The notes beneath the pieces were generated by a model. That model was given only the letters and a program-made list of their open reading frames with translations. It did no database searches and was not told the DNA's origin. Shown here in pieces: positions 1-6,619 of a stretch of 7,593 bases of DNA. The position numbers were made by a program, and so were the translations under genes. How positions within the stretch are numbered: position 1 is the stretch's first letter; each line of letters begins with the position of its first letter. The stretch is from DASVNK01 sp964478815 (GTDB lineage: Bacteria > Verrucomicrobiota > Verrucomicrobiia > Limisphaerales > SXQI01), in assembly GCA_964478815.1 (NCBI GenBank), contig CAYZKY010000222.1, positions 1 through 7,593 of the forward strand. The letters run 5' to 3'.

Positions 1-101
1 AGCAGATCATGTGGATCGGCTATCCCGAACTCCCCCCCGGCTCCCCGCCCTACCAGTGGGACCCCGTCCACCGCCGCTGGGAAGTCCCCGCCGCGGCCTA
101 G
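1..101 (+). CDS. 3' end of an unidentified gene (partial)
   Basis: A frame open from base 3 runs to TAG at 99-101 and gives the last 33 residues of a protein whose start lies outside the window. The peptide includes IMWIGYPELPPGSPPYQWDP and ends in EVPAAA; it is rich in Pro and Trp and has no domain I recognise. Third codon positions are almost all C or G with C preferred (ATC, GGC, CCC, CTC), which supports real coding. This differs from the G-ending codons of the next gene. A GGAGG sequence follows the stop, but only a 6-codon micro-ORF (start at 109) lies directly behind it. Function unknown. Confidence 0.55.
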   Translation, partial: QIMWIGYPELPPGSPPYQWDPVHRRWEVPAAA

Positions 102-159
102 CGGAGGAATGATGAAGGAGAAGAATTAGATGCAGGCGGAAGTCTCCTGCTGATAGGTT

Positions 160-1440
160 ATGAACATGTTGATTAAGCGACTGAAAGTGAAGCGATTGCT
201 CTCGTTCGGGCCGGAGGGGATCGATCTGGAGATGCGGGGCTTGAATGTGCTGATCGGGCCGAACGGCTCGGGAAAATCGAATTTGCTGGAGGTGTTGTCG
301 CTGCTGAAGGCGGCGCCGACGAATCTGCCGGAGCCGGTGAAAGCGACGGGGGGGATTCTGGAATGGTTGTGGAAGGACGCGGCGGCGAAAAACGGGCCTC
401 AACGGCCTGACTCCCGAGCGGCGAACGGGGCGGGCTCCAACGGCGACGCACGCCGGAAGGGGGCACGGATCGACCCGCGGGAAGCCTCGGTGGAAGCGGT
501 AATCGAGTATCCGGACCGGCGGGGGAATGGGTTAGTTCATGAGGTTCGGATGACAGAGCAGCGCTATCGATTCGAATTGACGGATGAGTCGATCATGGAC
601 GACAGGCCGGAGAAGGGGCCCGGACGGAATTTTGCTTATTATCTGTTCCGGCGAGGGGAGCCGGTGCTGAATATTTACAATCCGCACGGCAAGCCGCGGA
701 ATGTAACGCGGCGCGAACTGAAGCGGACGAGCCTGAAGCCGGAGCATTCGATTTTATCGCAGATCCGGGATCCGGAGCAGTATCCGCAATTGGCCTGGCT
801 GCAGCAGCGGTATGACGCGATCCGGCTGTTCCGGAATTGGCCGTTCGGTCCCGGGGCGGGATGGCGCATGCCGCAGAGCGCGTTGAACCGGAGCGATTTT
901 CTGAGCGACGGGGGGGAGAATCTGGTGCTGGTGCTGAACCATTTGCTGCCGGATCAGCGGGAGGAGTTTATTGGGGCGCTCGCGCGGTTGTACGAGGGGG
1001 TCGAGGGGATCGAAACGGTAACGCGGGAGGGGTATGTGCATCTGGAGGTGCGGGAGCGGGGGAACCGGAAGATTCCGGCGGCACGTCTTTCGGACGGAAC
1101 GCTGCGGTATATGTGCTTGCTGGCGATTTTGCTGCATCCGGAGCCGCCGCCGTTGGTCGCGATCGAGGAGCCGGAACTGGGTCTGCACCCGGACGTAATT
1201 CCGTACGTGGCGGAGTTGCTGAAGGGGGCGGCGGAGCGGACGCAACTGGTGGTGACGACGCATTCGGAGGTGCTGGTGGATGCCCTGAGCGAGGAGCCGG
1301 AGAGCGTGGTGGTGTGTTCGAAGGAAAATGGGGAGTCGCGATTCGAGCGGCTGAGCGCGGAGGACTTGGAAGTGTGGCTGAAAAATTACTCCCTGGGACA
1401 GGTGTGGAGCCGAGGGGGGATTGGAGGGAATCGCTGGTGA
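160..1440 (+). CDS. AAA family ATPase, OLD/RecF-like (AAA_21 type), first gene of an ATPase-TOPRIM pair
   Basis: A 426-residue cytoplasmic ATPase of the ABC/SMC-like superfamily. Visible motifs in order: Walker A GPNGSGKS (residues 33-40), ABC-type signature LSDGT (310-314), Walker B LVAIEEPELGLHP (332-344, with Glu in place of the usual first Asp, normal for this group), and H-loop TTHS (His368). The region between Walker A and the signature is the expected helical insertion. It holds a low-complexity loop at about 77-103 (Asn, Gly, Arg, Ala) whose codons differ from the rest of the gene. The stop overlaps the start of the DUF4276 gene, so the two are translationally coupled. The start is ATG 160; ATG 166 (MLIKRLKV) is equally plausible because homologues commonly begin that way, and neither has a good Shine-Dalgarno. 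Related ATPases drive DNA/RNA conflict systems such as OLD and PARIS, but the exact activity here is inferred. Confidence 0.93.
   Translation: MNMLIKRLKVKRLLSFGPEGIDLEMRGLNVLIGPNGSGKSNLLEVLSLLKAAPTNLPEPVKATGGILEWLWKDAAAKNGPQRPDSRAANGAGSNGDARRKGARIDPREASVEAVIEYPDRRGNGLVHEVRMTEQRYRFELTDESIMDDRPEKGPGRNFAYYLFRRGEPVLNIYNPHGKPRNVTRRELKRTSLKPEHSILSQIRDPEQYPQLAWLQQRYDAIRLFRNWPFGPGAGWRMPQSALNRSDFLSDGGENLVLVLNHLLPDQREEFIGALARLYEGVEGIETVTREGYVHLEVRERGNRKIPAARLSDGTLRYMCLLAILLHPEPPPLVAIEEPELGLHPDVIPYVAELLKGAAERTQLVVTTHSEVLVDALSEEPESVVVCSKENGESRFERLSAEDLEVWLKNYSLGQVWSRGGIGGNRW
1423..1427 (+). promoter_or_regulatory. Ribosome binding site deciding the GTG start at 1437
   Basis: GGAGG lies inside the end of the ATPase gene, 9 nt before GTG 1437. 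It supports the GTG start and coupled translation of the DUF4276 gene. It is one of the few clear Shine-Dalgarno sites in the window. Confidence 0.65.
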
Positions 1441-2048
1441 AATTTACGCTTTTCATTGAAGGAGGCGGAGAGGTTCGGCGGCAACATGCCTTGTTCCGGA
1501 GTGGCTGGGCGAGCTTCTTCGGCAAAGCCGGGCTCGCCGGACGACGCATGCCGACCGTGGAGGCCGGTGGGGCGCGGAGCACGACCTTCGAGCTTTTCAA
1601 GCATGCGATACGGACGCGCAAGCCGGGCGAAATACCGCTGTTGCTGGTAGACAGTGAGGATTTGGTCCCATTGGAGGACCGCCCGTCGTGGGAACACCTG
1701 AGGACGCGGCGCGAAGATCGATGGGATAAGCCAGAGGGCGCGGGTGATGACGACGCCTACCTGATGATTTGCTGCATGGAGACGTGGCTGGTGGCGGATC
1801 GAAAGACGCTCAAGGATTTCTTCGGCCAGAACTGGAGAGACAAGGCATTGCCTGAATGGCCTGCGCCGGAAAAAATCTCGAAACAGCAGGTGTGGGATGC
1901 CTTGAAAAAAGCCACGGCGGGCTGCGCAAGGAAGCATTACGCCAAGGGCAAGGTCTCGTTCGAGTTGCTCGGCAAGATCGATCCGGCAGAAGTGGAGAAA
2001 CGGTGTCCAGCGGCGAGGAGGTTGCTGGAGAGATTGCAGTTGGCGTGA
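1437..2048 (+). CDS. DUF4276 family protein (TOPRIM-like), partner of the AAA ATPase
   Basis: A 203-residue protein starting at GTG 1437, four bases inside the ATPase stop (GTGA), with GGAGG 9 nt upstream. The frame is open far upstream, but only this start fits the family. The N-terminus FTLFIEGGGE (residues 3-12) carries the acidic first motif of a TOPRIM-like fold. LLLVDSED (68-75) supplies the second acidic cluster (Asp72, Glu74, Asp75). WEHL (85-88), DDDAYLMICCMETWLVADR (104-122) and the KGKVSFELLGKIDP segment (170-183) are hallmarks of DUF4276 as I know it. The length matches the family. TOPRIM domains bind Mg2+ and cut or join nucleic acid; whether this one is catalytic is not visible. 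Adjacent and overlapping ATPase genes are the usual context, which suggests a two-component complex. Confidence 0.9.
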   Translation: MKFTLFIEGGGEVRRQHALFRSGWASFFGKAGLAGRRMPTVEAGGARSTTFELFKHAIRTRKPGEIPLLLVDSEDLVPLEDRPSWEHLRTRREDRWDKPEGAGDDDAYLMICCMETWLVADRKTLKDFFGQNWRDKALPEWPAPEKISKQQVWDALKKATAGCARKHYAKGKVSFELLGKIDPAEVEKRCPAARRLLERLQLA

Positions 2049-2122
2049 TTCTCGGTGTCCTGAAGGGGGGAGCCGAGGGGGAGGATTGGCGCGATCTGGC
2101 AAGGGATTTCGCCGATGGACGA

Positions 2123-2150
2123 TTGCTGGCGGGCTGGATGGGGCTATTTT
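2123..2150 (+). promoter_or_regulatory. Candidate promoter of the secreted lipase-like gene
   Basis: TTGCTG (2123-2128), a 16-bp spacer and TATTTT (2145-2150) lie just before ATG 2161. The predicted transcript would start only a few bases before the ATG, so the mRNA would have almost no leader. This fits the absence of a Shine-Dalgarno before 2161. The -35 match is modest. The call rests on sequence similarity to sigma-70 consensus only. Confidence 0.35.
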
Positions 2151-2160
2151 GTGGGTTAGA

Positions 2161-5100
2161 ATGGCCAAGCTGATTGTCTCCAGGTGGTGTCGCGATTGGG
2201 TCCGGGGGGTCCGGTGGGGGATCGGATTGCTCGTGTTGGCGGGCAGCGTGGGGCCGGGGCAGGCGCAGTTGGATTTTCGGACGATCACGCTGGAGGTGGA
2301 TCCATCGGTTTCGTATGTGGAGGTGGGTTACTTTCCGCCGACCTACACCCCGGGGAAGACGAACCGGTTCCGGCTGGTGACGAGCGGGGTGGCGTATGGG
2401 GACAAGGTGCGGTTGCGGACGGTGGGAACGTTCGCGGTGCCGACGGGGGTGAATGCGGAGGGGAAGACGCAATGGGGGCCGGAGGAACCGCAGCCGGTGG
2501 TGGCCTTTCTGTCGGGGGGGATCAATCATCCGAATCAATATTACATCGCGTCTCCGCCGAGGGACTCGGGGCTGCCGGAGTATGTGACGCCGCCGATCGA
2601 ACGGAGTGGGCGATCGATCCCGACGGATTCGGCGAAGGATTTCTTGATCACGCCGGAGGGGGTGACGGTGTGCATCCCGATTCTGGGGAATTTTCTGGGG
2701 ATGTTGAACGCGGCGCCGGGGACGGCGACGCGGGATGAGGATGGGGATTTCGCCGTGGAGATCATTCCGCTGGAAAAGACGCGGCCGGATTTCGAGGCGG
2801 TGCTGAGCCGGACGAATGTGACGGTGGGCGACGTGATCGGCGCGACGCTGACGGTGACGAATATCGGCAATGTGCCGGCCTACGGCCTAAGGATGGGGGA
2901 TAGCCTGGGGCGGGAGGTGACGTACGATTCGAATATGGTGGCGACGGTTTCGGGGCCGGCGCCGAGCGGGATCGCGAGTCTGGCACCGGGGAATTCGGCG
3001 GAGATATTGTATTCGTTTCAAGCGATCGGGCCGGGGACGAATCTGTGGGTGTTTCGGATGGGTCACATGATTTGCAGCGGCAACGAGTTTTTCGCGTCGA
3101 TGGCGAATCTGGCGCAGCCGCTGGTGATCGAGCCGGTGATCGATTTGACGATGCGGGAGCCGGGTCTGGAGAGTTTCACGGAGGAGAGCCTGGAGGCCGG
3201 GATGGGGAATCCGAACGCGCCGCTGGCGTTCGTGGCGGAGGCGGAGGCGCTGGGGGATCTGCCGGAGTTCGAGGGGAAGGGATTGATCGCGGATGGGGTG
3301 ACGCGGCTCTTGCTGCGGGCGGAGGTGCGGCCGGACAAGCTGGAGCGGTTCCCGAACGGAGTGACGGTGCGCGCGACGGCGAAGATGGTGTGGGGGGAGA
3401 TCGATGGAACGCCGATCGAGGATCGGCTGGAGGTGCTGGGGGAGGCCGGGTGGGCGGCGGATGGGGAATTGACGTTGACGAAGGATAAACCGACGGGGTT
3501 CGTGGCGCTGGGGGCGATCAACTCCGATGAATTGAGGCCGGCCGGGGGCGATGTGGAGGTGGTGATCCTGATCGATCTGCAGGACGACGAGGGCCTGGCG
3601 CTGGGGAGAATCCGGGTGCCGGTGCGGCGGCCGCCGATTGCGTTGATTCACGGGTATAACACGGATGGGAATTGGGGCGCGGATTTCATCAAGGAACTCA
3701 CGAAGACGCGGGATGCGACCTTCGTGCGGACGGCGCGATACGGGCAGGGGGAGACGACGAGCACAGTGACGGGCTGGGATGCGTCGATCAACACGTTGTG
3801 GCCGTTGACGAACTTGGTGTTGCTGGCGCAGCGGGCGATCGAGGAGGCGATGGAGCCGGTGCGGGGCCAATGGCTGTTCACCCGGCACGATGTGGTGGCG
3901 CACAGCCAGGGAGGGCTGTTGACGCGGATGCTTTGTTCGCGGAATGCGAATCAGCACATCGATAAGCCGTTCCGCAATGAGGAGAACTATTTTCGAGGGC
4001 GGTTTCATCGCGTCGTGACGGTCGGTTCGCCGCACAATGGGACGCGGCTGTTGCGCTATATCCTGAGGCTGAATCAGAACGAGGGCGGGTCGGTTCCGAA
4101 TTGGGTGGGCTACGGGATGGTGGAAAGCAATATCGCGCAGGAGAAGTTCGATCCGTGGGGGCCGCAGATTCGCGCGTTGAACGATCCGAGCCCGAGCTCG
4201 TATTGGGCGCCGGATTCGACCGCGCCGTTTCACCTGGTGCGGACGTTGATTCTGGGCGGGAGGAATTTCACCGCGAGCGCTTCGGAATGTCCCGGATTTT
4301 ATGCGCTGATGCTGACGACGCCGGAGGATGGGCAGATCGTGGTCGGAGAGGGTTCGGATGGGGTGGTCGATTTCTCGAGCATGGTCGCGGTTGGGCCGGG
4401 GCAGTCGGCGCCGACGAATAGTTATACCGTTCCGCGGGAGAACGAGATTTCCCATGCGTATATGGAGGCGCCCAAGATCGGCGAGATTTTTGGGGCGACG
4501 AGCGGGCAGGCGATCTCGCCGGTGGTGGCGCGGCATGTGATCGGGGCGCTGAATCAGGACACGAACGTGCCGGCGGCGGATCGGGTGTTCGGATCTTTCC
4601 AGGTGCCGCCGTTGCTGGATGACGCGATCCGGGATGGGATCGATCAGTTTGCCTTTCAATTTAATTTCGACATCGTCCAGATGAAGATTGACCAGGGCGA
4701 GCTGCTGCGGGGCCTGGCGGTGGGAGGCGACTTGGAGGGGCTGTCGCTGCGGCAGGATTTCAAGTTGCGGGTGCGGCAGCCGGAGGGGCGGCCGGTGGCG
4801 GGGCAGGTGCTGTGGGTGGCGGAGCTGCACGGCACGAACGGGATCAGCGGGAAGGGGTTGCAGATTCTGCAACCGACGCAGAATCCGCTGGAACTGACGT
4901 TGCGGCTGGCGGCGCAGACCTACGGGGACGTGGTGTTGCAGGGCATGTACGAGACGGCGACGGGCCAGCGGGTGATCTTCGAATCGGCCAAGGTCGGCAC
5001 GGTGTCGCCGCCGGGGGTGACGGCCGTGGACTTCGAGGTGCTGCCGGGGAACGAGGCGCGGCATCCGGCGGGGTTGGCGGTGCCGATCCAGGTATGGACA

Positions 5101-5526
5101 CGGTGGAGCGACGGGCGGGTTTCACGCCGGTTTATCGATGCGGCGAATTTTACGGTGACGTCATCGGCACCTGGGGTCGTGGAGGTTACGAATCCATTGG
5201 CGTGGCGGACGCGGGCGCTCGGGGAAGCGACGATGACGGTGAGTTTCGAAGGAAAGACCAAAGCGGTACGCTGGGTGGTGTTCGATCCGAACGCGGCCGC
5301 GGTTACGCGGGTGGCGCTGGCGATCGACAAGGCTAGTCCGGCTGGGGTCGCCGTGTCGTGGCCGGCGGGCTCGGGCGGATTTCAGGTGCAGATCAGCGAT
5401 GCGCTGGGCTCGGCCGCGAACTGGCGGAATGCGACGGAGACCCCGGTGGCGATGGGAGATCGAATGGTGCTGACATTGCCGGCCAGCGAAACGGCACGGT
5501 TTTATCGGTTGCAGAAGCAGCCGTAG
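2161..5526 (+). CDS. Secreted multidomain protein with alpha/beta-hydrolase (lipase/PGAP1-like) domain
   Basis: 1121 residues from ATG 2161. A TTG start at 2086 is in frame but would bury the signal peptide and has purine bases pressed against it. A Sec signal peptide is clear: basic residues to about 19, hydrophobic IGLLVLAGSV (21-30), cleavage probably after GPGQA (35). Residues about 211-305 look like a CARDB/DUF11 beta-sandwich (TLTVTNIGNVPAYGL). The hydrolase domain spans about 490-790: oxyanion-type HGYN (497-500), nucleophile elbow AHSQGG with Ser582, likely acid Asp733 or Asp737 in SDGVVDFSS, and likely base His765 in SHAYM. About 950-1042 resembles a bacterial Ig-like (Big_2) domain, and the last 75 residues form a beta-rich tail ending RFYRLQKQP. 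Likely an exported esterase/lipase acting on lipid or another ester; the substrate is unknown. Codons are strongly biased to G endings. It stands alone: no partner gene follows closely. Confidence 0.88.
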   Translation: MAKLIVSRWCRDWVRGVRWGIGLLVLAGSVGPGQAQLDFRTITLEVDPSVSYVEVGYFPPTYTPGKTNRFRLVTSGVAYGDKVRLRTVGTFAVPTGVNAEGKTQWGPEEPQPVVAFLSGGINHPNQYYIASPPRDSGLPEYVTPPIERSGRSIPTDSAKDFLITPEGVTVCIPILGNFLGMLNAAPGTATRDEDGDFAVEIIPLEKTRPDFEAVLSRTNVTVGDVIGATLTVTNIGNVPAYGLRMGDSLGREVTYDSNMVATVSGPAPSGIASLAPGNSAEILYSFQAIGPGTNLWVFRMGHMICSGNEFFASMANLAQPLVIEPVIDLTMREPGLESFTEESLEAGMGNPNAPLAFVAEAEALGDLPEFEGKGLIADGVTRLLLRAEVRPDKLERFPNGVTVRATAKMVWGEIDGTPIEDRLEVLGEAGWAADGELTLTKDKPTGFVALGAINSDELRPAGGDVEVVILIDLQDDEGLALGRIRVPVRRPPIALIHGYNTDGNWGADFIKELTKTRDATFVRTARYGQGETTSTVTGWDASINTLWPLTNLVLLAQRAIEEAMEPVRGQWLFTRHDVVAHSQGGLLTRMLCSRNANQHIDKPFRNEENYFRGRFHRVVTVGSPHNGTRLLRYILRLNQNEGGSVPNWVGYGMVESNIAQEKFDPWGPQIRALNDPSPSSYWAPDSTAPFHLVRTLILGGRNFTASASECPGFYALMLTTPEDGQIVVGEGSDGVVDFSSMVAVGPGQSAPTNSYTVPRENEISHAYMEAPKIGEIFGATSGQAISPVVARHVIGALNQDTNVPAADRVFGSFQVPPLLDDAIRDGIDQFAFQFNFDIVQMKIDQGELLRGLAVGGDLEGLSLRQDFKLRVRQPEGRPVAGQVLWVAELHGTNGISGKGLQILQPTQNPLELTLRLAAQTYGDVVLQGMYETATGQRVIFESAKVGTVSPPGVTAVDFEVLPGNEARHPAGLAVPIQVWTRWSDGRVSRRFIDAANFTVTSSAPGVVEVTNPLAWRTRALGEATMTVSFEGKTKAVRWVVFDPNAAAVTRVALAIDKASPAGVAVSWPAGSGGFQVQISDALGSAANWRNATETPVAMGDRMVLTLPASETARFYRLQKQP

Positions 5527-5586
5527 GGACTCGCGGATAAGGGGGAGGGCCTGCCACGGTTGCTCCAGCGCGAGTAGCCGACTTTG

Positions 5587-5655
5587 GAGCGGAGCGGAGC
5601 GTTCAGACGCCAGCTCGCGGCGAGAATCTGGCAAACTCACTCCGGCTTGCCGGGC
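5587..5655 (-). repeat. TPR-gene fragment repeat, copy 1 (decayed)
   Basis: Bases 5594-5632 match 7261-7299 at 38 of 39 positions, the only difference being 5614/7281. Read on the minus strand, the copy gives LPGKPE, a TGA stop, then CQILAASWRLNAP, against MLGKLEEARQILAANWRLNAP in copy 3. It is therefore a remnant of the same coding sequence. A short stem GCCAG (5609-5613)/CTGGC (5628-5632) is present here and in copy 3 but lost in copy 2, so the hairpin is not a conserved feature of all copies. It lies directly upstream of module 1. Confidence 0.85.
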
Positions 5656-5701
5656 AGGTTGCCTGATGGCCGGGAGGCTTGCCCTCCGGGGTGGGGGCCT
5701 G

Positions 5702-5730
5702 TTGACCGTTCGCAAGCAGTCCAGTATTTT
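5702..5730 (+). promoter_or_regulatory. Promoter of module 1, predicted leaderless transcript
   Basis: TTGACC (5702-5707), a 17-bp spacer and TATTTT (5725-5730) are followed by six bases and ATG 5737. Spacing to the -10 element puts the transcription start at or next to the ATG. No Shine-Dalgarno is present. The same layout recurs before module 2 at identical distances, which strengthens the call. Confidence 0.65.
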
Positions 5731-5736
5731 CTCCCG

Positions 5737-5949
5737 ATGACGGCCGTCCAGATTATCCGTGAGATCGACTCCCTGCCGCCACTCGAACTGGCGAAGGTCG
5801 TGCGCCATGCGAAGGAACTCGACCAACGTCGTCCGCTCCCGGGCGCGGAACTGACCGAACTGGCCCAGCGCATGGTGGATGCCCCCGACCCTGCCGAAGC
5901 CGACCGACTTCAAGAGGCTCTGGTGAAAGGCTTTTACGGCGAGCGATAG
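5737..5949 (+). CDS. Small antitoxin-like protein, first gene of module 1
   Basis: 70 residues, start ATG 5737. The frame is open back to 5584, but that part runs through the decayed repeat and the promoter, so it is not coding. The N-terminus MTAVQIIREIDSLPPLELAK followed by VVRHAKEL resembles short addiction-antitoxin proteins with an amphipathic "EI..LP..E...V..FA..L" helix pair. The C-terminal half (AELTELAQRMVDAPDP, then EADRLQEALVKGFYGER) is acidic and probably helical, as expected for a toxin-binding tail. No defined DNA-binding motif is obvious. It is followed after 5 bp by the 81-residue gene, so the two are co-transcribed. The antitoxin role is an inference from size, composition and pairing. 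Confidence 0.72.
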   Translation: MTAVQIIREIDSLPPLELAKVVRHAKELDQRRPLPGAELTELAQRMVDAPDPAEADRLQEALVKGFYGER

Positions 5950-5954
5950 CCGTC

Positions 5955-6200
5955 ATGCCGAAGATTCGCCGTCACACGTTGCCCCGTGCACTCATCCAGC
6001 ATCTCGCGCGGCGCATCCGGCAACGCGAGGTCAGACTCGATCAAATGGGCTTGTTCGGCGATTGGTGCGACACCCATCCAGAAGTCCCCGAGGGCGAATG
6101 GTTCAAACGCTTCCCTGGCCTGATCGTGTGCGGCGAGGGTGAGTTGGTAAAAACCTTCCTTCTTCCCGGGCAGTTGCCCCATGGCGTGGAAGTCGTCTGA
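5955..6200 (+). CDS. Small conserved-looking protein of unknown function, second gene of module 1 (toxin candidate)
   Basis: 81 residues from ATG 5955, 5 bp after the previous stop. The N-terminus MPKIRRHTLPRALIQHLARR is basic and helical. The middle has WCDTHPEVPEGEWFKRFPG (residues 37-55) and the end has CGEGELVKTFLLPGQLP (59-75). The "NPEVPEGxWFKRFPGxxVCGEGELVKTFL" pattern is familiar to me from short uncharacterised proteins of Verrucomicrobia and Cyanobacteria, but I cannot name a Pfam family. A role as the toxin of a toxin-antitoxin pair is suggested by position and size only; no known toxin active site is visible. An antisense frame covering the same DNA is judged spurious. Translation probably depends on coupling, as no Shine-Dalgarno is evident. 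Confidence 0.75.
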   Translation: MPKIRRHTLPRALIQHLARRIRQREVRLDQMGLFGDWCDTHPEVPEGEWFKRFPGLIVCGEGELVKTFLLPGQLPHGVEVV

Positions 6201-6203
6201 CTT

Positions 6204-6350
6204 GGGAGCCGGCAATGCGGTGGCGGAGGAAGGCGAGGCGTGGTGCTGGTGCGGCGGAACGTTCAGTCGCTATAGTTCGCGGCGAGAATCGGGCCAGCTC
6301 ACTCCAGCTTGCCGAGCATGATGGGGGGTGAGCATCCGATGGTTCCGCCG
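6204..6350 (-). repeat. TPR-gene fragment repeat, copy 2 (decayed)
   Basis: Aligns with 7205-7359. Shared blocks include AGTTCGCGGCGAGAATC (6274-6290) and CCAGCTTGCCGAGCATGATG (6304-6323). On the minus strand it reads IMLGKLE, stop, AGPILAANYSD, stop, TF, then through a TTPR motif. A deletion of about 5 bases relative to copy 3 then shifts the frame to AFLRHRIA. It shares with copy 1 the TGA after the GKxE motif (CTCACTCC on the plus strand, where copy 3 has CTTCCTCC). It begins within a few bases of the module 1 stop and ends just before the module 2 promoter. Confidence 0.85.
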
Positions 6351-6353
6351 TTG

Positions 6354-6382
6354 TTGACCCGGCGCGCTGCACAGGGCATCGT
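6354..6382 (+). promoter_or_regulatory. Promoter of module 2, predicted leaderless transcript
   Basis: TTGACC (6354-6359), 17 bp, CATCGT (6377-6382), six bases, ATG 6389. Geometry is identical to the module 1 promoter. The -10 hexamer is weaker (3 of 6 consensus bases), as can be expected if the antitoxin represses or tunes the promoter. No Shine-Dalgarno precedes the ATG. Confidence 0.5.
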
Positions 6383-6388
6383 CATCGC

Positions 6389-6619
6389 ATGTCTCAAGCA
6401 ACGACGACGTTCAAAACCAAAGTCCCTGACATCCGGCTCAGGAAAGCCAATGCCGTGCTGCAGAAACTCGGGCTGAGCGCGGGCGAGGCGTTCAACCTGA
6501 TGCTCGCGCAGATCGAGATTCAAAAGCGTTTGCCGTTTGCCGTGTCACTGCAGCCGGAGCCGCTGCTCGATGCGGACGAACAAGCCGAAGAATGGACCAA
6601 GGTCTATGGCGCGTATTGA
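6389..6619 (+). CDS. RelB/DinJ-like antitoxin
   Basis: 76 residues. The core IRLRKANAVLQKLGLS followed by AGEAFNLMLAQI and QKRLPF is the ribbon-helix-helix signature of RelB/DinJ antitoxins: a beta strand, a helix with the LGLS turn, then a second helix ending in LPF. The last 20 residues (LLDADEQAEEWTKVYGAY) form the acidic toxin-binding tail. It should bind its own promoter as a dimer and neutralise the toxin encoded next to it. The toxin gene starts 14 bp before this gene ends, giving tight coupling. The unusual point is the partner: RelB/DinJ proteins usually pair with RelE/YafQ, whereas here the partner is MazF/PemK-like. Confidence 0.87.
   Translation: MSQATTTFKTKVPDIRLRKANAVLQKLGLSAGEAFNLMLAQIEIQKRLPFAVSLQPEPLLDADEQAEEWTKVYGAY

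Noticed and set aside
837..1436. Upstream extension of the DUF4276 frame
   Set aside because: It overlaps the ATPase gene out of frame and gives a Gly- and Ala-rich low-complexity peptide. Family similarity begins exactly at GTG 1437, which has a good ribosome binding site.
2887..5064. A 725-codon open frame on the minus strand inside the secreted-protein gene
   Set aside because: It is extremely rich in Arg, Pro, His and Gln, as expected from the antisense of G-ending codons, and shows no domain. The plus-strand gene has a signal peptide and a catalytic triad.
5601..5640. Repeat copies as integron attC sites
   Set aside because: The copies have a short stem in copies 1 and 3, but copy 2 lost it. 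The expected RYYYAAC and GTTRRRY core pairs are absent, and minus-strand translation shows that they are decayed coding sequence.
5584..5736. N-terminal extension of the 70-residue antitoxin-like protein
   Set aside because: It would be translated through the decayed repeat and through the -35/-10 elements. ATG 5737 fits the promoter geometry shared with module 2.
5934..6215. A 93-codon minus-strand frame antisense to the 81-residue gene
   Set aside because: The plus-strand product has a recognisable motif pattern, follows its partner by 5 bp and shares its promoter. The antisense product has nothing comparable.
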